A DNA stretch of 64,000 bases from an uncultured Candidatus Melainabacteria bacterium (GCA_934675685.1 CAKURL010000002.1:1-64000), one strand, 5' to 3'. Counted from the stretch's first letter, positions 27,923 through 38,284 are shown. The notes: a model not told the origin generated them from the letters alone. Program-made: numbers and translations.

Positions 27923-27940
27923 AGTTTTTAAAAAGAAATT

Positions 27941-27973
27941 AAGAGCGGAGATTTTAAAAAATCCGCTCTTTTT
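27941..27973 (+). terminator. Rho-independent terminator of the pilus/secretion operon
   Basis: AAGAGCGGA (27941-27949) pairs with TCCGCTCTT (27962-27970), and the stem can extend through the A/T bases of the loop. A T run follows. It lies 18 bases after the pilC stop. Confidence 0.9.
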
Positions 27974-28016
27974 AATGCGCTTAAAAAATAATTAAAATAA
28001 AAGTTTTGTAAAGAAA

Positions 28017-28044
28017 TTGCCAAAATAATTTTGGTTGTTATAAA
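28017..28044 (+). promoter_or_regulatory. Likely promoter of the lpx operon
   Basis: TTGCCA (28017-28022) and TATAAA (28039-28044) are separated by 16 bases, about 40 bases before lpxD. A GAGGGAG ribosome site follows at about 28068. Confidence 0.55.
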
Positions 28045-28081
28045 ATAGACTTAATAAAAAGTAATACGAGGGAGTGCCAAA

Positions 28082-29194
28082 ATGGGTGAAGAAAAAAAGT
28101 TTAGCCTTGAACAATTATCTGAAATTGTTGGGGGCATTTTAACTAAAGCGCAAGATGCAACTATCACAAACGTTGCTCCGCCAAAATTAGCGGACGAAAA
28201 TACATTAGCTCTTGCGATGAACGAAGAAGAAATTGAAAATATTGCTCAATCAAAAGCAAAAGCGGTATTGGTGCCTTTGGGCGTTAATTTAGAAGGAATT
28301 TCTACTATTGAAGTTGAAAGACCTCGTTTGGCTTTTATGAAGCTTTTAAATGTTTTCTATAAAGCACCTTTGACACCTCGAGAAATCCACCCAACCGCAG
28401 TTGTGGACCCAAGCGCGAAATTAGGAAATAATGTTTCTATAGGCGCAAATGTTTTTGTTGGGCGCGATGCTGTAATTGGCGATAACACTGCTCTTATGCC
28501 AAATTGCTATGTTGGGACTGGTGTTAAAATTGGCTCAGACTGTTTGTTGCACCCTGGAGTGAATATTGGAGATAGAGTAATAGTTGGCTCTAGATGTATC
28601 TTCCACCACGGCGTTTCTTTGGGCGCAGATGGCTTTTCTTTTGTAACAGAAGCTCCAAGCAACCTTGAACAAGCACAAAAAGAAGGCGCAATTAAAGAAA
28701 CAAATAAAGAAGTGAAAGTGTTTAAAATTCCTTCCTTGGGCTCGGTTGAAATTGGAGACGATGTTGAAATCGGTGCAAATTCAACAGTAGACAGAGGAAC
28801 AATTGAAAACACCACAATCGGTTCTCAAACAAAAATAGATAACCTTGTTATGATTGGCCACAATTGCAAAATCGGCAAAGCTTGCACAATCGTTTCTCAA
28901 GTAGGTATTGCCGGTTCTTGTGTGATTGGAGATAGAGTCGTAATTGCAGGCCAAGCCGGCTTAAAAGACCATGTCGAAATAGGAGAAGATTCAATCATCT
29001 TGGCTAAAGCAGGTATTACTAAGTCGTTCCCTAAAAAATCTGTGATTATGGGAGCTCCTGCGGTATTGAGAAAAGACTTCATCAAACGCTTAAAATATTT
29101 AGACGAAGCGGAAGTGATGGTTCAAAAATATAAAAAATATCAACATTTGTTAGAAGATTATGAGAAATTTTTAAATGAAGACGGTAAAATCTAG
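28082..29194 (+). CDS. lpxD: UDP-3-O-acyl-glucosamine N-acyltransferase
   Basis: A 370-residue enzyme adding the second acyl chain to UDP-acyl-GlcN in lipid A synthesis. The N-terminal uridine-binding domain ([13 protein letters not shown], then [15 protein letters not shown]) is followed by a left-handed beta-helix of hexapeptide repeats ([20 protein letters not shown] onwards) and the catalytic-His region [19 protein letters not shown] (H in the GHN motif). The C-terminal helix ends in [14 protein letters not shown]. Length is slightly above E. coli LpxD (341). First gene of lpxD-lpxC-fabZ-lpxA; it overlaps lpxC by 20 bases. Confidence 0.95.
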   Translation: MGEEKKFSLEQLSEIVGGILTKAQDATITNVAPPKLADENTLALAMNEEEIENIAQSKAKAVLVPLGVNLEGISTIEVERPRLAFMKLLNVFYKAPLTPREIHPTAVVDPSAKLGNNVSIGANVFVGRDAVIGDNTALMPNCYVGTGVKIGSDCLLHPGVNIGDRVIVGSRCIFHHGVSLGADGFSFVTEAPSNLEQAQKEGAIKETNKEVKVFKIPSLGSVEIGDDVEIGANSTVDRGTIENTTIGSQTKIDNLVMIGHNCKIGKACTIVSQVGIAGSCVIGDRVVIAGQAGLKDHVEIGEDSIILAKAGITKSFPKKSVIMGAPAVLRKDFIKRLKYLDEAEVMVQKYKKYQHLLEDYEKFLNEDGKI

Positions 29195-30002
29195 TATTAA
29201 ATTAAATGGCGCAGGGCTTATGTTCGCAGCTCCTGTGGAATTGGAAATCAAACCAAGCGACAAAAAAGGAATAAGATTTTATATCAATAATTCCGAAATT
29301 GAAGCATGTACAGATAACGTTGTTTCTACTGAACATTGCGTTATAGTGGCTGACATCAAAAATGGTGCAAAAAACAAAATTGCTCTAATTGAACATTTTA
29401 TGGCAGCATGCGCAATTTGTGAAATCGACGCTCTTGATGTTTATTTTAATTCTCAAGGGTTCGAAATGCCTATTTTTGACGGAAGCGCTAAAAAATGGGT
29501 TGAAGAATTTAAAAAAGTTGGCTTTGTGGGAGAGGCTGAAAAAGTCGAACCTTTAAAAGAACCTGTGAATTTTGTGAAAAATAATTCTGCGATTTCTTTA
29601 ATTCCAACTGAAAATGAAACCACAATCACTTATATGGTAAACTTTAGGCACCCTGAATTGAAAAACAGATGGGCAAATTTGGAGCTTGATAAAAATTTAG
29701 ATGAAATAATTGAAGCAAGGACTTTTGGTTATTTGTCGGATTTGGAAAAATTTCAAGCTGCAGGTTATTCAAAAGGTGTTACTATTGAAAACACGGTTGG
29801 CTTAAAAGACGATGGTACATATACAACTGAATTAAGATCAGAATATGAACCTTTGAAACATAAGATTTTAGACATTATTGGCGATTTATATTTAACGGGA
29901 TATAATCCTTTGAAATTAAATTGCAATATTTTAGTTAAAGAAGCGGGCCACGGATACCACGTCGAATTAGCTAAAAATTTGAAAAAAATTATAGAAAAAT
30001 AG
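29175..30002 (+). CDS. lpxC: UDP-3-O-acyl-N-acetylglucosamine deacetylase
   Basis: A 275-residue zinc deacetylase that commits UDP-GlcNAc to lipid A. Zinc and catalytic residues are visible: Glu-His in LIEHFMAAC, His and Asp in [12 protein letters not shown], and the C-terminal His in [16 protein letters not shown] is also typical. The usual N-terminal G-x-GLH is GAGLMF here, so that histidine is missing; it is not one of the zinc ligands. Somewhat shorter than the ~300-residue norm. The start lies inside the 3' end of lpxD, so translation is coupled. FabZ follows after 15 bases. Confidence 0.93.
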   Translation: MKTVKSSIKLNGAGLMFAAPVELEIKPSDKKGIRFYINNSEIEACTDNVVSTEHCVIVADIKNGAKNKIALIEHFMAACAICEIDALDVYFNSQGFEMPIFDGSAKKWVEEFKKVGFVGEAEKVEPLKEPVNFVKNNSAISLIPTENETTITYMVNFRHPELKNRWANLELDKNLDEIIEARTFGYLSDLEKFQAAGYSKGVTIENTVGLKDDGTYTTELRSEYEPLKHKILDIIGDLYLTGYNPLKLNCNILVKEAGHGYHVELAKNLKKIIEK

Positions 30003-30017
30003 GAGAATAAAAATAAA

Positions 30018-30470
30018 ATGGACAACGAACAAATTGTAACTCCAATCTCTCTTGATTATAAAGAAATTTTGGAAATGTTACCACATCGCTACCCTTTTTT
30101 ATTGGTCGACAGGATAACTGAATGTGTCCCTGGCAAGTATTCTAAAGGTTACAAAAACGTGACTTTTAACGAACCATTTTTCCAAGGTCATTTTCCGGAA
30201 AACCCTATCATGCCAGGAGTTTTGCAAATTGAAGCTTTAGCTCAAACTTCTGCTCCTATTTTGATGACAATGGAACAATATAGAGGTAAATTAACTTTGT
30301 TTGCTGGCGTTGAAAGTGCAAAATTCAAAAACATTGTGCGCCCTGGAGATAAACTCGAAATGGAAACAGAATGTTTAAAAGTTAAAGGGCCTATAGCAAA
30401 ATGTTTAGGACGCTCTTTTGTAGACGGAAAGCTTTGCACAGAAGCAATCTTGACCGTAGCTTTAAAATAA
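30018..30470 (+). CDS. fabZ: 3-hydroxyacyl-ACP dehydratase FabZ
   Basis: A 150-residue hotdog-fold dehydratase of fatty-acid elongation. The active-site blocks are HRYPFLLVDRI (catalytic His) and GHFPENPIMPGVLQIEALAQ (catalytic Glu). Length is normal. AGGAG precedes the ATG. Its place between lpxC and lpxA is common in diderms and balances acyl chains between phospholipid and lipid A. Confidence 0.96.
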   Translation: MDNEQIVTPISLDYKEILEMLPHRYPFLLVDRITECVPGKYSKGYKNVTFNEPFFQGHFPENPIMPGVLQIEALAQTSAPILMTMEQYRGKLTLFAGVESAKFKNIVRPGDKLEMETECLKVKGPIAKCLGRSFVDGKLCTEAILTVALK

Positions 30471-30498
30471 AACAATAATTTAAAATAGAGGGAAAAAT

Positions 30499-31305
30499 AT
30501 GATACATAATACAGCAATAATCGACCCAAGCGCAAAAATCGCTGAAAATGTTGAAATCGGAGCTTATGCAATAATCGGAAAAGACGTAGTTATTGAAGAA
30601 GGCTGCAAAATCGGCGAAAGCGCAAATATCCAATTTGCACACATTGGAAAAAATACAAAGATTTCTCCTTTTGCTTCTATCGGGGGTGAACCTCAAGACC
30701 TTGGCTATAAAGGCGAAAAAACAGGTGTTATCATTGGCGAAAATTGCTGGATTAGAGAATTTGCAACAGTAAATAGAGCTTCAGGCGAAGGCAACACAAT
30801 CGTTGGAAATAACTGCATGCTTATGGCGTATACCCACGTTGCCCATAATTGCGTCTTAGGTGACAATGTAATTATGGCAAACGCAGCGACCATTGGCGGA
30901 CATTGCCATGTTGGTTTTGGTGCTTTCTTGGGGGGTATGAGCGTTTTCCATCAAAACCTTAGAATTGGCGATATGGCAATTATCTCTGGCGCTTCGGCAG
31001 CTAGGCTTGATATCATTCCTTATTGCAAAGCAGAAGGAATTCCTTGCTTGCCTGTTGGGCTAAATGCAATCGGTTTAAGAAGAAAAGGGGTAGATAAAGA
31101 ATCTCGTGACGCTATCCACAAGGCTATTAGAATTTTAAGAAGCGAAGAATATAATACTACACAAGCTCTTGAATTAATTGAAAAAGAATTCAAAGGCAAC
31201 AAATATGTAGATAATCTTGTAGATTTCGTGAGAACTTCAAAAAGAGGCTGCACTTTAAGAGATAAGGCTGCATATCACGGAAAAATGGAAGAAAGCGAAG
31301 AATAA
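30499..31305 (+). CDS. lpxA: UDP-GlcNAc acyltransferase
   Basis: A 268-residue acyltransferase for the first step of lipid A synthesis. It starts with IHNTAIIDPSAKIAENVEIG and runs as a hexapeptide beta-helix. The catalytic histidine region is YTHVAHNCVLGDNVIMAN, and ATIGGHCHVGFGAFLGGMSV also matches. The C-terminal helical part contains GLNAIGLRRKGV. GAGGGAAA precedes the ATG. Its stop overlaps the ATG of the next gene (AATAATG). lpxB, the next step, is not in this window. Confidence 0.95.
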   Translation: MIHNTAIIDPSAKIAENVEIGAYAIIGKDVVIEEGCKIGESANIQFAHIGKNTKISPFASIGGEPQDLGYKGEKTGVIIGENCWIREFATVNRASGEGNTIVGNNCMLMAYTHVAHNCVLGDNVIMANAATIGGHCHVGFGAFLGGMSVFHQNLRIGDMAIISGASAARLDIIPYCKAEGIPCLPVGLNAIGLRRKGVDKESRDAIHKAIRILRSEEYNTTQALELIEKEFKGNKYVDNLVDFVRTSKRGCTLRDKAAYHGKMEESEE

Positions 31306-32411
31306 TGTTTAACCCACTAATGAAAAAATATGCTGATGTTTTAGTTAATTATTCAACATCGGTAAAAAAAGGCGATCTTGTAATAATCTATGCTAGGGGA
31401 TATAGTGCGCAGCCTCTTGTAAAAGAAATATATAAGCTGTGCTTAGAAAATGGCGCAAATCCAATAGTCAGAACTTCTATGGACGAGTTGGCTGAAACAT
31501 TTATCAAATATGCATCTGACGAACAATTAGAATATATTGATGAATTTTCAAAACTCGAAGTAGAAACTGCAGACGTCATGATTTTCATTGGTGCTCCAAA
31601 TAACATTAAAAATATGGCAAACGCAGATAGCTCTAAGATGGCAAAACGCTCAAAAGCAAGCTTGCCAGTGCTTTCAAGAAGGCTTGAAAGGTCCGCAAAA
31701 GGCGATATGCGTTGGGTTATTGCGGATTATCCTACAAACGCACTTGCTCAAGAAGCTTCTATGAGCCTTGAAGAATATAGCGAATTTTTAATCAATTCTT
31801 GCTATTTAGATTTAGAAAATCCAAGAGAAAAATGGATTGAAATCGATAAAGAGCAAAAAAGAATTGCTGAAATTTTAAATAAAACAACAAGTTTACATAT
31901 CGTGGGCGAAAAAACAGATATCACTTTTTCGACTAAAGGAAGAACTTGGATTCCTTGCTCCGGCAATATGAATTTCCCTGATGGCGAAATTTTCACTTCT
32001 CCTGTGGAAGATAGCGCAAATGGCATAATTTATTTTGATTTTCCTCAAAATTACCATGGCTCCACAGCTCGCGAAGTCTATATAACATTAAAAGATGGGA
32101 AAATCCAAGAAGCAAAAGCGGAAGTTGGAAACGACTTTTTGCAAGATATGATAAATATGGACGAAGGTTCTAAATTTATAGGCGAAATTGCCATAGGTAC
32201 AAACGAAAGAATACAAAATGTCACAGGAAACATTTTGTTTGACGAAAAAATCGGAGGCTCAATCCACATGGCAGTGGGCGCAAGCTACCCTGAAGCCGGC
32301 GGAAAAAACAAATCCGGCCTTCATTGGGACATGATTAAAAATATGAAAAACGGCGGAAAAATCTATGCCGACGATAAGCTGATTTATGAAAACGGTAAAT
32401 TTATAATTTAG
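31305..32411 (+). CDS. Aminopeptidase, family M29
   Basis: A 368-residue metallo-aminopeptidase of the AmpS/thermophilic type, expected to be cytosolic with two metal ions. The N-terminal domain has KKGDLVIIYARGYSAQPLVK; the catalytic domain has SGNMNFPDGEIFTSPVE (metal-binding Glu), a second Glu region in NMDEGSKFIGEIAIGTNERI, HMAVGASYPEAGG (His) and SGLHWDMI (His and Asp). All expected ligands are in place. It overlaps lpxA by one base, so it is part of the lpx transcript, although no functional link is known. Confidence 0.93.
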   Translation: MFNPLMKKYADVLVNYSTSVKKGDLVIIYARGYSAQPLVKEIYKLCLENGANPIVRTSMDELAETFIKYASDEQLEYIDEFSKLEVETADVMIFIGAPNNIKNMANADSSKMAKRSKASLPVLSRRLERSAKGDMRWVIADYPTNALAQEASMSLEEYSEFLINSCYLDLENPREKWIEIDKEQKRIAEILNKTTSLHIVGEKTDITFSTKGRTWIPCSGNMNFPDGEIFTSPVEDSANGIIYFDFPQNYHGSTAREVYITLKDGKIQEAKAEVGNDFLQDMINMDEGSKFIGEIAIGTNERIQNVTGNILFDEKIGGSIHMAVGASYPEAGGKNKSGLHWDMIKNMKNGGKIYADDKLIYENGKFII

Positions 32412-32414
32412 AAA

Positions 32415-33338
32415 ATGACTTTAAACAAAAAAGAAGAACAAATTAAGAATATAATTAATCCCATAAAAGCTGAAATGGAGGTTTTTGAAGAAAAATTCAA
32501 AAATGCCATTTTTGAAGAAAAGAATTTTTTATCGGAAGAATTATATTCTTATTTGTCTTTAGGCGCAAAAAGGCTAAGAGTCATTTTTGTTTTTTTGTTT
32601 TCTAAAATTTTAAATATTTCAAAAGAAAAAGAAAACGATGTTTTTAAAATCGCGCTTTTGTGCGAATTTTTGCATAATGCGACTTTGTTCCATGATGACA
32701 TTTTAGATAACGAAGAAAAAAGAAGAGGGCAAAAAGCTTTTCAAATTGAACATGGAAACAAGCTTTCGATTTTACAAGGGGATTTTCTTTTGGCTTTGGC
32801 TTTAAAGATATTATCAACTTTGCCAAAAGAAATTGTAGAAATTTTTTCAAAAAAAATTTTAAATACGGTTAAGGGCGAAATTTCTCAATGGGATAGCAAA
32901 AATGTTGTTTTAAAAATCGAAAATTATTATAAAAAATCTTTTGAAAAAACGGGAAATATTTTCATGGCAGGACTTGAATCCTTGTTTTGCTTAAAGGAAA
33001 TTGATGATTTTATTAAAGAAAACTTAAAAAAATATCTTTATAATTTTTCTTTAGCTTTTCAAATAAAAAACGACATTGATGATTTTTCTAAAAATTCAAG
33101 CGATTATAAAAATGGCAACTTTACTTTGCCTATCATATATTTCAAAGAAGAAAATAAGGAAGAATTGGGCAAAATTGATATTAAAAAATTAGAAAAATAT
33201 ATCAAAAAAGCAAATTTAAAAGTTGAAGAAATAAATAAAAATTCTTTAATTTATTTAAAAAATATTGAAGAAAAAATTGAAAATAAAAACGAATTAGAAA
33301 TCTTGAAAGATTTAAATAATTTGTTAATTGGGGAATAA
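32415..33338 (+). CDS. Polyprenyl diphosphate synthase (trans, IspA/IspB type)
   Basis: A 307-residue prenyltransferase. The first Asp-rich motif is LFHDDILDNEEKRRG and the second is QIKNDIDDFS. The upstream SLGAKRLRVIFVFL block matches the family's GGKR-x-RP site, but the double Gly is degraded to LGAKRLR and the Pro is Ile. The chain length of the product (quinone side chain or other) cannot be read. Very high Lys/Asn/Ile content reflects local AT richness. It begins 3 bases after the M29 gene and ends inside the ribosome-site region of signal peptidase. Confidence 0.85.
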   Translation: MTLNKKEEQIKNIINPIKAEMEVFEEKFKNAIFEEKNFLSEELYSYLSLGAKRLRVIFVFLFSKILNISKEKENDVFKIALLCEFLHNATLFHDDILDNEEKRRGQKAFQIEHGNKLSILQGDFLLALALKILSTLPKEIVEIFSKKILNTVKGEISQWDSKNVVLKIENYYKKSFEKTGNIFMAGLESLFCLKEIDDFIKENLKKYLYNFSLAFQIKNDIDDFSKNSSDYKNGNFTLPIIYFKEENKEELGKIDIKKLEKYIKKANLKVEEINKNSLIYLKNIEEKIENKNELEILKDLNNLLIGE

Positions 33339-33342
33339 AATT

Positions 33343-34713
33343 GTGGAAAAGTTTGAAATAATAAATAAAATAAAAGAAAATTTGACTTGTTTTTTTAAAA
33401 AGAATGTAAAAATTCTTTTGTTTTTAGTTTGTTTTTGCGCTGTTTCTTTTGTTTATAATTTAAATATTCAATCTTTAAACTATATTTTAAAAAGAGGAAC
33501 AGTCCTAGAATATAGCGTTTCTCAAGACGAAAAATTGATTGAAAATTCAAAAAACGAAATCAGAAACAAATTACTTCAGTTGAACATCAAATATTCTTTT
33601 GTTGATGTTGAAAATAATTCTAAAGAAGTCTTGTTTGATAAAGACAATAAGCAAATTAAAAATTCGCTTTTCATCGCTTTGCCTTTAAAAATTGAAGAAA
33701 AAAATAAACAAATTGTAGATGAAATTTCTGAATTTGTGTTTAATAAATTTCCTACTTCAAAATTAGAAGAACTCACAACTTTAAAAGAAATTTATTCAAA
33801 TCCATTTAATTCGTTTTTGATGTTTATGGGGATTTTATTTATTTCGATTTTTGTTTGGATAGTTCTTCTTTATTTGTTTTTTGATTATGAAAAAATCAAC
33901 AATGAATTTAGGGAAAACATTTTAAATTATTTTAAAAATTTGAAAAATGGTTTTTTAAAGCATGTTAAAAACACAAAAGAGCAAGGGCTCGGGTATTTAA
34001 TCAAGATAATTTTGTTCGACGAAAAAGAATGTGACGAAAAAACGGATTACACAAAAGAAATCATAAGCACGATTTTGTTTGTGATTTTGGCTGTGATAGT
34101 GATTAGATATTTTATAGGCGAGCTTCGCTGGATTCCATCTGGCTCTATGCGCCCTACTATCTTAGAACACGATAGAGTGTTTGTTGAAAAATTGGATTAT
34201 CCTAAAAAAGAAATAAAAAGAGGGGATATTTTAGTTTTCTATCCCCCAGAAACTACTTTGTCTAATTCGCCTTTTGCAATATTATCAAGGCTTTCTGGGA
34301 TTTTTTGTCGTGATATCGCATTTATCAAAAGAGTAATAGGTTTGCCTAATGATAAATTTGAAATTAAACAAGATGAGGTTTCTGGGGAATATAGAGTGTT
34401 CATCAATGATGTTGCTTTAAACGAGCCATATATAAGCTCAAAAGTAAATTGGACGCCTTGCAATTCCGAGATGTATTGCGGACCTTTTGCAATTCCAAAA
34501 GACCATTATTTCATGATGGGAGACAACCGAGACAACTCCCAAGATAGCCGTTTTTGGGGCTTTTTGGATAGAAATAGAGTAATCGGCAGGGCGAATTTTA
34601 TGTTCTGGCCAATCGCTAGAATAAATAAGCTTAAAGATAGATATTTTGAGCTAAATCAAGAAAAATTTGGAAGTAATTACGTAAAATATGATTATATTTT
34701 AAACAGATATTAA
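33343..34713 (+). CDS. lepB: Signal peptidase I with an extra N-terminal membrane domain
   Basis: A type I signal peptidase that cleaves exported proteins. I start it at GTG 33343, with GGGGA 8 bases upstream. The catalytic part (~residues 255-456) shows a membrane helix (STILFVILAVIVIRYFI), Ser in RWIPSGSMRPTIL, box C-like KRGDILVFYPP, Lys in FIKRVIGLPND, and MMGDNRDNSQDSRFWGF. Before it lie ~250 unusual residues: a helix (~22-40), a periplasmic domain (KRGTVLEYSV, IRNKLLQLNIKYSFVDV) and a second helix (FLMFMGILFISIFVWIVLLY). That arrangement loosely recalls the first helix and P1 head of SecF. The last gene in the lpx-led run. Confidence 0.93.
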   Translation: MEKFEIINKIKENLTCFFKKNVKILLFLVCFCAVSFVYNLNIQSLNYILKRGTVLEYSVSQDEKLIENSKNEIRNKLLQLNIKYSFVDVENNSKEVLFDKDNKQIKNSLFIALPLKIEEKNKQIVDEISEFVFNKFPTSKLEELTTLKEIYSNPFNSFLMFMGILFISIFVWIVLLYLFFDYEKINNEFRENILNYFKNLKNGFLKHVKNTKEQGLGYLIKIILFDEKECDEKTDYTKEIISTILFVILAVIVIRYFIGELRWIPSGSMRPTILEHDRVFVEKLDYPKKEIKRGDILVFYPPETTLSNSPFAILSRLSGIFCRDIAFIKRVIGLPNDKFEIKQDEVSGEYRVFINDVALNEPYISSKVNWTPCNSEMYCGPFAIPKDHYFMMGDNRDNSQDSRFWGFLDRNRVIGRANFMFWPIARINKLKDRYFELNQEKFGSNYVKYDYILNRY

Positions 34714-34786
34714 CTTTTTTATCTAATTTGACAGCATGGGAGTATTCATAGTCTAATTATAATACTAGACTGATTTTTTAAAGAAA

Positions 34787-37700
34787 ATGTATATTAAAGA
34801 AATAGAAATAGATAACTTTAAATCTTTTGCAAACAAAGTGACCGTCCCTTTGATGGAAGGCTTTACTGCGATTTCTGGTCCAAATGGCTCAGGAAAAAGT
34901 AACATCATAGATAGTATTTTGTTTGCTTTGGGCCTCACGACCGCACGCTCTTTGCGCTCGGAACAAGGTGTTGCGGATTTAATCACAAACCACAACAAAA
35001 GAAACGAAGCGAGCGTTAAAGTAACTTTCCAAAATGGCGACGAAGAATTTTCTATTAGAAGATATATTAAGAAAAATAAAAGTGGAGTTACATCTTCTAC
35101 ATATTACTACAACGACAAACCCGCGACCTTGACTCAAATCCACCTTGAGCTTGAAAAATATAATATCACTCCAAACGGTTATAATGTCATGATGCAAGGG
35201 GACGTTACAGAAATTGCAAATTGTTCTGCAACAGAAAGAAGAAAAATAATAGACGAAATTGCAGGCACTGCTGATTTCGACAGAAAAATCTCTCTTGCGC
35301 TTGAGCAAATTCAAGGCGTGGAAGATGAAATTGCAAACAAAAAAATCTTGATGGACGAAATTGATTCAAGAATTGAACAATTAAAACAAGAAAGAGAAAT
35401 TGCCCTAAAATACAAAAAATTTAAAGACGAAAAAACTGGGCTTGAAAACCAAATTCAAAGTGCAAAATATTTTGACATTGTGCGTTCTTTAGATTTAGTG
35501 CACCAAAACATTTTGCAAGCGACTAAAGACAAAAAAACTCTAAACGAAAAATTAAAAGAATTTGCTTCAAAAATTGATGACACAAAAATCAAATATGACG
35601 AAATCAATGAACAAGTAAAAGCCCAAGGGGAAGAAAAGCAGCTCGAAGTCAAAAAGCAAGCAGAAGGCAAAAAAGGCGAAATTGAGCGTAAAAATTCTGC
35701 TATCGCTATGGCAAACAAGACTGTTTTGGATAATTTAAAATCCATTGAAGGTTTTAAAAATGGCATAGAAGTTTGTAATTCTAAGATTTTAGAATATGAA
35801 AATTCTACAAAAAAGAAAAATGAAGAATTAGAAAAACTGGAAGAAGAGCTAAAACTCAAAAAAGAAGAACTAAACAAGATTTTGCTTGAAATGACTGGTC
35901 TTGACAAGTCTGTGAGTGTGCATATTGAAAATAGAAATAATTTAAGAAAAGAGCTTGAAGATTTAAAAGATAAAGAAACAGATTTATTAAAAGAACAGCT
36001 TCCAAAAGACAACGAATATAAAAATGCGAAAGATAAAATAAAATCTACAAAAGAACAAATAGAAAAACTTTTAAATAATGCTAAAATCTTTGAATCAGAA
36101 AAAGACAAATTAAGCTTGCAAGTGGAAACTTTGACTTCAGAAGTTGATGAGTTTAAGATTTTGCAGACAAAAACTTTTGAAGAATTAGATAAAACTAAAT
36201 CCCAAAAAGAAGATTTAGCCCACCAATATCAACAAATCCAAAAAAGAATAGCGATTTTAGAAGCAAATCAAAGGGTTTATAAATCAGGAGCCGCTTCTTC
36301 TGGGATTGAAACGGTCTTAAATGCCCATATTAAAGGCGTGCACCAGCCGTTAGCGCAGTTGTGCGACGTGGAAGGCGAATATATGGACGCGCTTAATGTT
36401 GCGCTTGGGGCGAGAGCGACTTCTATTGTTGTCGATTCTCAAGACGCAGCGTATCAAGCAATCCAAGTTTTGCGCTCTCAAGGGCGAGATAGAGCTTCTT
36501 TTATCCCTATGGATATTATTAAAAAAGCCCCAACAAAGCTTGCTCTTCCAAAAGTAGAAGGCGTGATTGATTATGCAATCAATTTGATTGATTTTGAAGA
36601 TGAATATTTAGATGCTTTTTATTTTGCTTTAGGCGAGACAATTGTTGTTGAAAACGAAATTGCAGCAAAAAAATTAGCAAGAAAATATAGAGTAGTGACC
36701 TTAGATGGTGACATCACCGAAAAATCCGGTTTGATTACAGGGGGCGCTAAAAGAAAAAGTAACAATCTTTTTGATAAATCTCAAGAAAGAGAATTGAATA
36801 AGCACAAAAAATTGTTGCAAGAAGTAGAACAAAAAGGGCGAGAGCTTGCGCAAAAAGAAAAGGATTTAGATAGAAGATTAAATGACATTCGTCAAAATTA
36901 TTCAACGGCGACTACAACTTTGTCTCAAACTAAATATGAATTAAAGACTTTGGTTTCAAATAACGAAGCGTCTTCCGACATTATTAAAAAAGGCGAAGAA
37001 GAAATCAAAGAATTAACTCAAAAAGCAAATCAATTAGAAAAAGAATTAGATAAAATTGAAGAAAAAAGAATAAAATTAAATGATATTTTCCAAGAAAAAC
37101 AAGAAGAATTGGACCAAGTTGAAAAATTAATTGACGAGGGTGAACTCAAAAAACTAAAAGAAAAAACAACCGGTACAGAAGAAGAAATTAAGAATATCGA
37201 AAAGACGATAATGGTCGTTCAAAACGATATTCAAAAGGACGAAAATAACATAAAATTCCAACAAAACACTATTTCGACTCGCCAAGCCGATATTAAAAAA
37301 TTGGAAGCTGATAATTCTCAATTGAAGGCTGATGTGGAACAATTTTTAAAAGAAATTGAAATCGTGAAAGCTCAATTAGAAGAATTGGAAAATGAAATTA
37401 AAGAATTAGGGAAAAACCTAGTCGAGCTCCAAGCAAAAAGAGACGAAATTCAAGAAAAGCTTTTAAATTTAAAAACTTCAAAAAATAAAGCTCAAGATGA
37501 ACTAGATAGATTGCTAGAACAAGAAGAAAGTTATAAAGCAAGAAGAAGAGAGCTTGAACCTCAGCTTGAAAAAATCTTAAAAGAATTCCAAGAAGCGGGA
37601 ATAAATTCAAAAGAGCTTGAACAAGTGGAAATTTCTCTTGATGAAATTAATTCTAAGATTTCAAAACTTCAAAAGAAAATGGACGAGCTTGAGCCTGTGA

Positions 37701-38284
37701 ATATGAGGGCTTTGACTGAATATGACGAGGTCATGGAAAGACAGAATTCTTATAAAGAAAAAGTTTCGACTTTGGAAAACGAAAAAGACGAAATTAAAAC
37801 AAGAATGAATGGCTATCAAGGGCTCAAAAAAGATACATTCTTGAATGCGTACCACGCAATAAATAAGAATTTTAAAGAAGTTTTTGCCCAAATTTCTCAA
37901 GGCGAAGGCACTTTATATCTTGAAAACGAGGCTGATCCGTTCTCCGGAGGTTTGACTTTTAGAGCAAACATCAGAGACAAAGTGAACCAAAAACTAGCTG
38001 GCATGTCGGGTGGCGAAAAGTCTTTGACGGCTTTAGCTTTTGTGTTTGCTGTTCAAAAATATTTACCTTCACCATTTTATGCATTTGATGAGGTCGATAT
38101 GCACTTAGATGGTCCAAACGTGGAAAGATTGTCCGCGATTATCACAAATCAATCCAAAACTGCTCAATTTGTGGTAGTATCATTAAGAAAGCCAATGTTA
38201 GATAATGCCGATAGAATGATTGGTGTAACTCAAAAAGACAAGGGTGTGACAAAGATTTCTGGCATTAAGTTGAGAGATGAATAA
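34787..38284 (+). CDS. smc: Chromosome condensation ATPase SMC
   Basis: A 1165-residue SMC protein. Walker A GPNGSGKSNIID is at ~32-43, and the R-loop SLRSEQG follows. Two long coiled coils (~170-500 and ~670-1000) flank the hinge (~500-660, VEGEYMDALNVALGARATSI and RSQGRDRASFIPMD). The C-terminal head carries the ABC signature AGMSGGEKSLTALAF (~1070) and Walker B FYAFDEVDMHLDGPN (~1100). Length is typical. It forms an operon with scpA (8-base overlap) and scpB, giving the whole condensin complex. A TATAAT element lies at 34758-34763, 24 bases before the ATG. Confidence 0.97.
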   Translation: MYIKEIEIDNFKSFANKVTVPLMEGFTAISGPNGSGKSNIIDSILFALGLTTARSLRSEQGVADLITNHNKRNEASVKVTFQNGDEEFSIRRYIKKNKSGVTSSTYYYNDKPATLTQIHLELEKYNITPNGYNVMMQGDVTEIANCSATERRKIIDEIAGTADFDRKISLALEQIQGVEDEIANKKILMDEIDSRIEQLKQEREIALKYKKFKDEKTGLENQIQSAKYFDIVRSLDLVHQNILQATKDKKTLNEKLKEFASKIDDTKIKYDEINEQVKAQGEEKQLEVKKQAEGKKGEIERKNSAIAMANKTVLDNLKSIEGFKNGIEVCNSKILEYENSTKKKNEELEKLEEELKLKKEELNKILLEMTGLDKSVSVHIENRNNLRKELEDLKDKETDLLKEQLPKDNEYKNAKDKIKSTKEQIEKLLNNAKIFESEKDKLSLQVETLTSEVDEFKILQTKTFEELDKTKSQKEDLAHQYQQIQKRIAILEANQRVYKSGAASSGIETVLNAHIKGVHQPLAQLCDVEGEYMDALNVALGARATSIVVDSQDAAYQAIQVLRSQGRDRASFIPMDIIKKAPTKLALPKVEGVIDYAINLIDFEDEYLDAFYFALGETIVVENEIAAKKLARKYRVVTLDGDITEKSGLITGGAKRKSNNLFDKSQERELNKHKKLLQEVEQKGRELAQKEKDLDRRLNDIRQNYSTATTTLSQTKYELKTLVSNNEASSDIIKKGEEEIKELTQKANQLEKELDKIEEKRIKLNDIFQEKQEELDQVEKLIDEGELKKLKEKTTGTEEEIKNIEKTIMVVQNDIQKDENNIKFQQNTISTRQADIKKLEADNSQLKADVEQFLKEIEIVKAQLEELENEIKELGKNLVELQAKRDEIQEKLLNLKTSKNKAQDELDRLLEQEESYKARRRELEPQLEKILKEFQEAGINSKELEQVEISLDEINSKISKLQKKMDELEPVNMRALTEYDEVMERQNSYKEKVSTLENEKDEIKTRMNGYQGLKKDTFLNAYHAINKNFKEVFAQISQGEGTLYLENEADPFSGGLTFRANIRDKVNQKLAGMSGGEKSLTALAFVFAVQKYLPSPFYAFDEVDMHLDGPNVERLSAIITNQSKTAQFVVVSLRKPMLDNADRMIGVTQKDKGVTKISGIKLRDE

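Noticed and set aside
35455..36108. Long Ser/Phe-rich minus-strand frame inside smc
   Set aside because: Antisense of the coiled coil; the composition (Ser/Phe/Leu) is the mirror of Lys/Glu codons.
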